Shown: positions 60,668 through 64,000 of the stretch, piece after piece | Numbering within the stretch: position 1 is the stretch's first letter | Layout: every line of letters starts with the position of its first letter | DNA from: Microlunatus phosphovorus NM-1 | GTDB taxonomy: Bacteria > Actinomycetota > Actinomycetes > Propionibacteriales > Propionibacteriaceae | Direction: 5' to 3' | NCBI RefSeq assembly: GCF_000270245.1 | Contig: NC_015635.1 | Coordinates: 4,898,001-4,962,000, forward strand | Length of the DNA stretch: 64,000 bases | Translations under genes and position numbers: made by a program | Notes under the pieces: model-generated | Seen by the model: only the letters and a program-made list of their open reading frames with translations | The model's database searches: none | What the model was told of the DNA's origin: nothing

Positions 60668-61818
60668 CAGCCATCGAGTTGGTCGATGGTGGCCAGCGAC
60701 GGACCACAGGCATCCCGCAACTCACTGGCCACCAACTCGGTCTCGGCCAGCACTCGCGTCACGTTCTGCCACCCCAGCTTGGCCAGATCGCCCTCCGACC
60801 AGCCACGCTCGGCCAAAGCATCCAGCAGCCGCGGATAGCCGGCGACATCCTCCAGTCCCGCGGGCAGCGAAGTCACTCCGTCGTAGTCGCCGCCTAGGCC
60901 GACGTGGTCGACGCCCGCGATCTCGCGTACGTACTCGCAGTGGGCGACCACATCGGCCAGGGTCGCGATGGGCCGAGACCCGAGATAGGGCTGTACGAAC
61001 GCTTCCATCGCCGCCAGGTCGCGGATGTCGACCCCGGAGGCACGCGCGTCCTCCTGGACCTCGACCTGCCAGGACCGCACGGCCGGGGAGACGAACTCGG
61101 GCACGAAGGTGACCATGCAGACTCCGCCGTTGTCCGACAGCTGGGCCAAGACGTCGTCCGGCACGTTCCGCGGGTGATCGCACACTGCGCGTGCCGAGGA
61201 GTGGGAGAAGATCACCGGCGCGGCGGTGATCGCCAGCGCATCCCGCATCGTGTCCGGCGAGACGTGCGACAGATCCACCATCATGCCGAGCCGGTTCATC
61301 TCCGCGACCACCTCGCGGCCGAACTCGGTCAGTCCGCCGTGCCGCGGCTCGTCGGTGGCCGAGTCGGCCCAGTCGGTGTTCTCGTTGTGGGTCAGGGTCA
61401 GATAGCGCACCCCGAGTCGATACAGGCAGCGCAGCACCCCCAGCGAGTTGTCGATGCTGTGCCCGCCCTCGGCCCCGAGCAGGCTGGCGATCGGCCCACC
61501 GTCGCGTACGGTCAGCTGCAGTCCCTCTGCGGTGGTGACCAGAGCAAGCGAGTGCCGATAGTGGCCGACCATCGCATGGACGGCATCGATCTGCTCCAGC
61601 GTGGCCGTGACGGCGTCGGCACCCCGATAGGAGCAGGGCACATAGACCGACCAGAACTGGCCGGCCACTCCACCGGCTCGCAACCGGCCGAGATCGGTGT
61701 GCATCGCGTGCTGCGGCTCGGCAATGTCGCGCTCGGCGAAGTCGTAGCGCACGGCACGCATCGCCCAGGGAAGGTCGTTGTGCCCGTCCACCACGGGCCG
61801 GATCGCCATGCTGTCCAT
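60667..61818 (-). CDS. Membrane dipeptidase (peptidase M19)
   Basis: 383 residues, TIM-barrel amidohydrolase. [13 protein letters not shown] gives the HxD zinc ligands; [13 protein letters not shown] the bridging Glu region; [30 protein letters not shown] and [11 protein letters not shown] the later His ligands; and [13 protein letters not shown] the catalytic Asp. No signal peptide, so it is probably cytoplasmic here. Hydrolyses dipeptides, including LD forms. M1 at 61818 or M4 at 61809. Overlaps the FkbM gene by one base. Confidence 0.92.
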   Translation of the reverse strand: MDSMAIRPVVDGHNDLPWAMRAVRYDFAERDIAEPQHAMHTDLGRLRAGGVAGQFWSVYVPCSYRGADAVTATLEQIDAVHAMVGHYRHSLALVTTAEGLQLTVRDGGPIASLLGAEGGHSIDNSLGVLRCLYRLGVRYLTLTHNENTDWADSATDEPRHGGLTEFGREVVAEMNRLGMMVDLSHVSPDTMRDALAITAAPVIFSHSSARAVCDHPRNVPDDVLAQLSDNGGVCMVTFVPEFVSPAVRSWQVEVQEDARASGVDIRDLAAMEAFVQPYLGSRPIATLADVVAHCEYVREIAGVDHVGLGGDYDGVTSLPAGLEDVAGYPRLLDALAERGWSEGDLAKLGWQNVTRVLAETELVASELRDACGPSLATIDQLDG

Positions 61819-61874
61819 CTTCGCAGCATGTCTACGATCATCACTACAGACCCGAAAGTGAACACAACCTCACA

Positions 61875-61894
61875 CTCAGGACCAACGTCCTGAG
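61875..61894. promoter_or_regulatory. Palindrome upstream of narG
   Basis: CTCAGGAC-CAAC-GTCCTGAG: perfect eight-base arms, 41 bases before the narG -10. It is a good candidate site for a nitrate or oxygen regulator; the sequence is unlike an FNR/Crp box. Confidence 0.4.
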
Positions 61895-61934
61895 ATGCAG
61901 GAGTGAGGCTGGCCTTACCCGAGGGGGCCACGAT

Positions 61935-61940
61935 TACGGT
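61935..61940 (+). promoter_or_regulatory. Leaderless -10 of narG
   Basis: TACGGT lies exactly six bases before the narG ATG (61947), and no ribosome site is seen, so the message should start at or next to the start codon. Confidence 0.45.
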
Positions 61941-61946
61941 CCCTTC

Positions 61947-64000
61947 ATGGCTTCCTCACCCACCGCTGGGGTCGACGGCCCTGCTTCCGATGCGCTCCTG
62001 TCCATCGGGAAGTTCTTCTCCCGCTGGGAGGAGTCCGACGACGGCCGACTGGTCTTCCGGAAGGGTGGACGCGCCGGCGACGTGTTCTACCGCGATCGCT
62101 GGAGCCATGACAAGGTCGTCCGCTCCACTCACGGGGTGAACTGCACCGGGTCGTGCTCGTGGAAGGTCTACGTCCGCGACGGGATCATCACCTGGGAGTC
62201 CCAGCAGACCGACTATCCGTCCCCTGGCTCGGACCGGCCCGACTACGAGCCGCGCGGCTGCCCGCGCGGCGCCGCCTTCTCCTGGTACACCTACTCCCCC
62301 ACCCGAGTGCGCTACCCGTACGCCCGCGGAGTGCTGCTCGAGATGTATCGCGAGGCCAAGCAGCGGCTGAAGGACCCGGTGTTGGCATGGGCCGATGTGG
62401 TCACCGATCCTGAACGGCGCCGGCGCTATCAGCAGGCCCGCGGCAAGGGCGGCCTGGTCCGGGTCAGTTGGCAGGAGGCGGTGGAGATGATCGCCGCCGC
62501 TCACGTGCACACGATCAAGACCTACGGCCCTGACCGCTGCAGCGGCTTCTCCCCGATCCCGGCGATGTCGATGGTGTCGCACTGCGTCGGCACCCGATTC
62601 ACCCAGCTGATCGGCGGGGTGATGACCTCCTTCTACGACTGGTACGCCGATCTGCCGGTGGCCAGCCCGCAGGTGTTCGGCGATCAGACCGACGTCCCGG
62701 AGTCCGGCGACTGGTGGGATGCCACCTATCTGATGATGTGGGGCTCCAACGTCCCGGTCACCCGCACCCCGGACGCCCACTGGATGGCCGAGGTCCGCTA
62801 TCGCGGCACCAAGGTGGTCACCGTCAGCCCGGACTACGCCGACAACACCAAATTCGCCGACGAATGGCTGCCCGCCCAGGCCGGCACCGACGCCGCCCTG
62901 GCCATGGCCATGACGCACGTGATCTTGAAGGAGTACTTCGTCGACCGGCGGGTGCCGTTCTTCGTCGACTACGTCCGGCAGTACACCGATCTGCCGTTCC
63001 TGATCACCCTGACCGAGGCCCCGGTCAGCGACGCCGCCCCGCACGGCGGCTTGGTGCCGGGCAAATTCCTCACCGCCGCAGATCTGGCCGCCGATCCGAG
63101 CCAGGCCGCTCCCGAGGACGCCTGGAAGACCGTGCTGCTGGATGCGGCCACCGGTCAGCCGAAGGTGCCGAACGGCTCGATGGGCTTCCGCTACGCCGAG
63201 TCCGGCGAGGGCCAATGGAACCTCGATCTCGGCGACGTGGTGCCGGCGCTGTCCTTGCGGGACGCCAAGGTCGCCGAGGAGACCGCGGAGGTGCTGCTGC
63301 CGCACTTCGCCGACGAGGAAGGCGAGGGCGGGGTGCTGCGCCGCGGTGTCCCGGTCACCCGGATCAACGGCAAGCTGGTCACCACGGTGTTCGACCTGAT
63401 GCTCGCCCAGCATGGTGTCGGCCGCCCCGGTCTGCCCGGGGAATGGCCCACCGGCTACGACGACGCCAGCAGCCCGTACACCCCGGCCTGGCAAGCAGAG
63501 ATCACCAGCGTGCCGGCCGAGGCCTGCATCCGGATCGCCCGCGAGTTCGCCACCAACTCCGAGGACTCCGAGGGCCGGTCCATGATCATCATGGGGGCCG
63601 GGATCTGCCAGTGGTTCCATGCCGACGCCACCTACCGCGCCATCCTCTCCATGTTGATCCTGACCGGGGCGATGGGCCGCAACGGCGGCGGCTGGGCGCA
63701 CTATGTCGGCCAGGAGAAGTGTCGACCGATCACCGGCTGGATCTCGCTCGCCAACGGGCTCGACTGGTCGCGGCCGCCGCGGACCATGATCGGCACTGCG
63801 TACTGGTACATGCACACCGACCAGTGGCGGTTCGACGGGTACGCCGCGGACGCCCTGGCCTCGCCGCTGGCCGAGGGCAATCTGACCGGGATGCACACCG
63901 CCGACACGATCGCCCAGTCGACCCGGCTGGGCTGGATGCCCTTCTATCCCCAGTTCGACGTCAATCCGCTGGACCTGGCCGACGACGCGCGGGCGGCGGT
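61947..64000 (+). CDS. narG: Respiratory nitrate reductase alpha subunit (3' end cut by window)
   Basis: The first 684 residues are inside the window. The [4Fe-4S] FS0 ligands appear as HGVNCTGSCSWKVYV and YEPRGCPRGAAF (His-x3-Cys-x3-Cys-x34-Cys), the twin DEYEP-type DYEPRG follows. The molybdenum-cofactor domain shows GFSPIPAMSMVSHCVGTRF, DWYADLPVASPQVFGDQTD, MMWGSNVPVTRTPDAHW, and GRNGGGWAHYVGQEK. It reduces nitrate at the inner face of the membrane, with NarHI expected downstream outside the window. Leaderless start at ATG 61947. Confidence 0.95.
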   Translation, partial: MASSPTAGVDGPASDALLSIGKFFSRWEESDDGRLVFRKGGRAGDVFYRDRWSHDKVVRSTHGVNCTGSCSWKVYVRDGIITWESQQTDYPSPGSDRPDYEPRGCPRGAAFSWYTYSPTRVRYPYARGVLLEMYREAKQRLKDPVLAWADVVTDPERRRRYQQARGKGGLVRVSWQEAVEMIAAAHVHTIKTYGPDRCSGFSPIPAMSMVSHCVGTRFTQLIGGVMTSFYDWYADLPVASPQVFGDQTDVPESGDWWDATYLMMWGSNVPVTRTPDAHWMAEVRYRGTKVVTVSPDYADNTKFADEWLPAQAGTDAALAMAMTHVILKEYFVDRRVPFFVDYVRQYTDLPFLITLTEAPVSDAAPHGGLVPGKFLTAADLAADPSQAAPEDAWKTVLLDAATGQPKVPNGSMGFRYAESGEGQWNLDLGDVVPALSLRDAKVAEETAEVLLPHFADEEGEGGVLRRGVPVTRINGKLVTTVFDLMLAQHGVGRPGLPGEWPTGYDDASSPYTPAWQAEITSVPAEACIRIAREFATNSEDSEGRSMIIMGAGICQWFHADATYRAILSMLILTGAMGRNGGGWAHYVGQEKCRPITGWISLANGLDWSRPPRTMIGTAYWYMHTDQWRFDGYAADALASPLAEGNLTGMHTADTIAQSTRLGWMPFYPQFDVNPLDLADDARAA

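Overview
This 64 kb window is a single high-GC chromosomal segment of an actinomycete. Support comes from the GC-biased codon use, GTG/TTG starts, IdeR-type iron repressor, DUF2530, DUF3027, mycobacterial-type SerC, an XPB-type helicase and many TANNNT-N6/7-start leaderless promoters. A Propionibacteriaceae (Microlunatus-like) host is my inference, not proven. I see no rRNA, tRNA, IS element, phage or CRISPR array. Genes of recognisable core metabolism are mixed with surface and secreted proteins of unknown role.

Left part (1-12 kb): a cut-off DUF305 lipoprotein behind a CsoR-like palindrome, thioredoxin, a methyltransferase and IdeR. A four-gene amino-sugar operon follows (SIS-domain AgaS-like, ROK kinase, NagA, class II aldolase), divergent from a DeoR regulator; it resembles a GalNAc (aga) catabolic unit. 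Next come an orphan micro-transcript encoding a 12-residue peptide, pdxH, serC, a surface beta-propeller protein, DUF2231, and a face-to-face leaderless promoter pair.

Middle (12-39 kb): pyruvate carboxylase, a SIMPL protein, a hydrolase, two MFS exporters each beside a regulator (MarR, LysR), DUF2530/MarR with tail-to-tail overlap, PhoX phosphatase, an RTX-like secreted protein, a CopD-CtaG fusion, DUF3027 with a cold-shock protein, a helicase-associated protein and XPB helicase, a double-USP protein and a CocE-type hydrolase. Several of these (serC, MarR/DUF2530, DUF3027/csp, XPB pair) form a block I recall as conserved in other actinobacteria.

39.8-49.6 kb is the most unusual region: one co-directional run of a MacA-like adaptor broken by an in-frame amber codon, MacB-type ATPase, MacB permease, a DUF5666-like lipoprotein, a second MacA-like adaptor with a huge Ser/Pro insert, DUF4956, a VTC (polyphosphate polymerase-like) protein and a Cthe_2159-like beta-helix lipoprotein. 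It looks like a combined export and surface system.

Right part (50-64 kb): Nudix and TetR genes divergent from a 72-residue protein, a HelD-type RNA polymerase-associated helicase behind a switch-like leader, a DUF4031-LD-carboxypeptidase fusion, CutC, a sigma factor with its likely membrane anti-sigma, surface lipoproteins, an FkbM methyltransferase, a membrane dipeptidase, and the start of nitrate reductase narG (cut by the window end).

Across four gene-free gaps (26.75, 36.66, 37.83 and 49.66 kb) lies one family of degenerate direct repeats with a period of 52 bp, close to five DNA helical turns. It is the most striking non-coding signal here.
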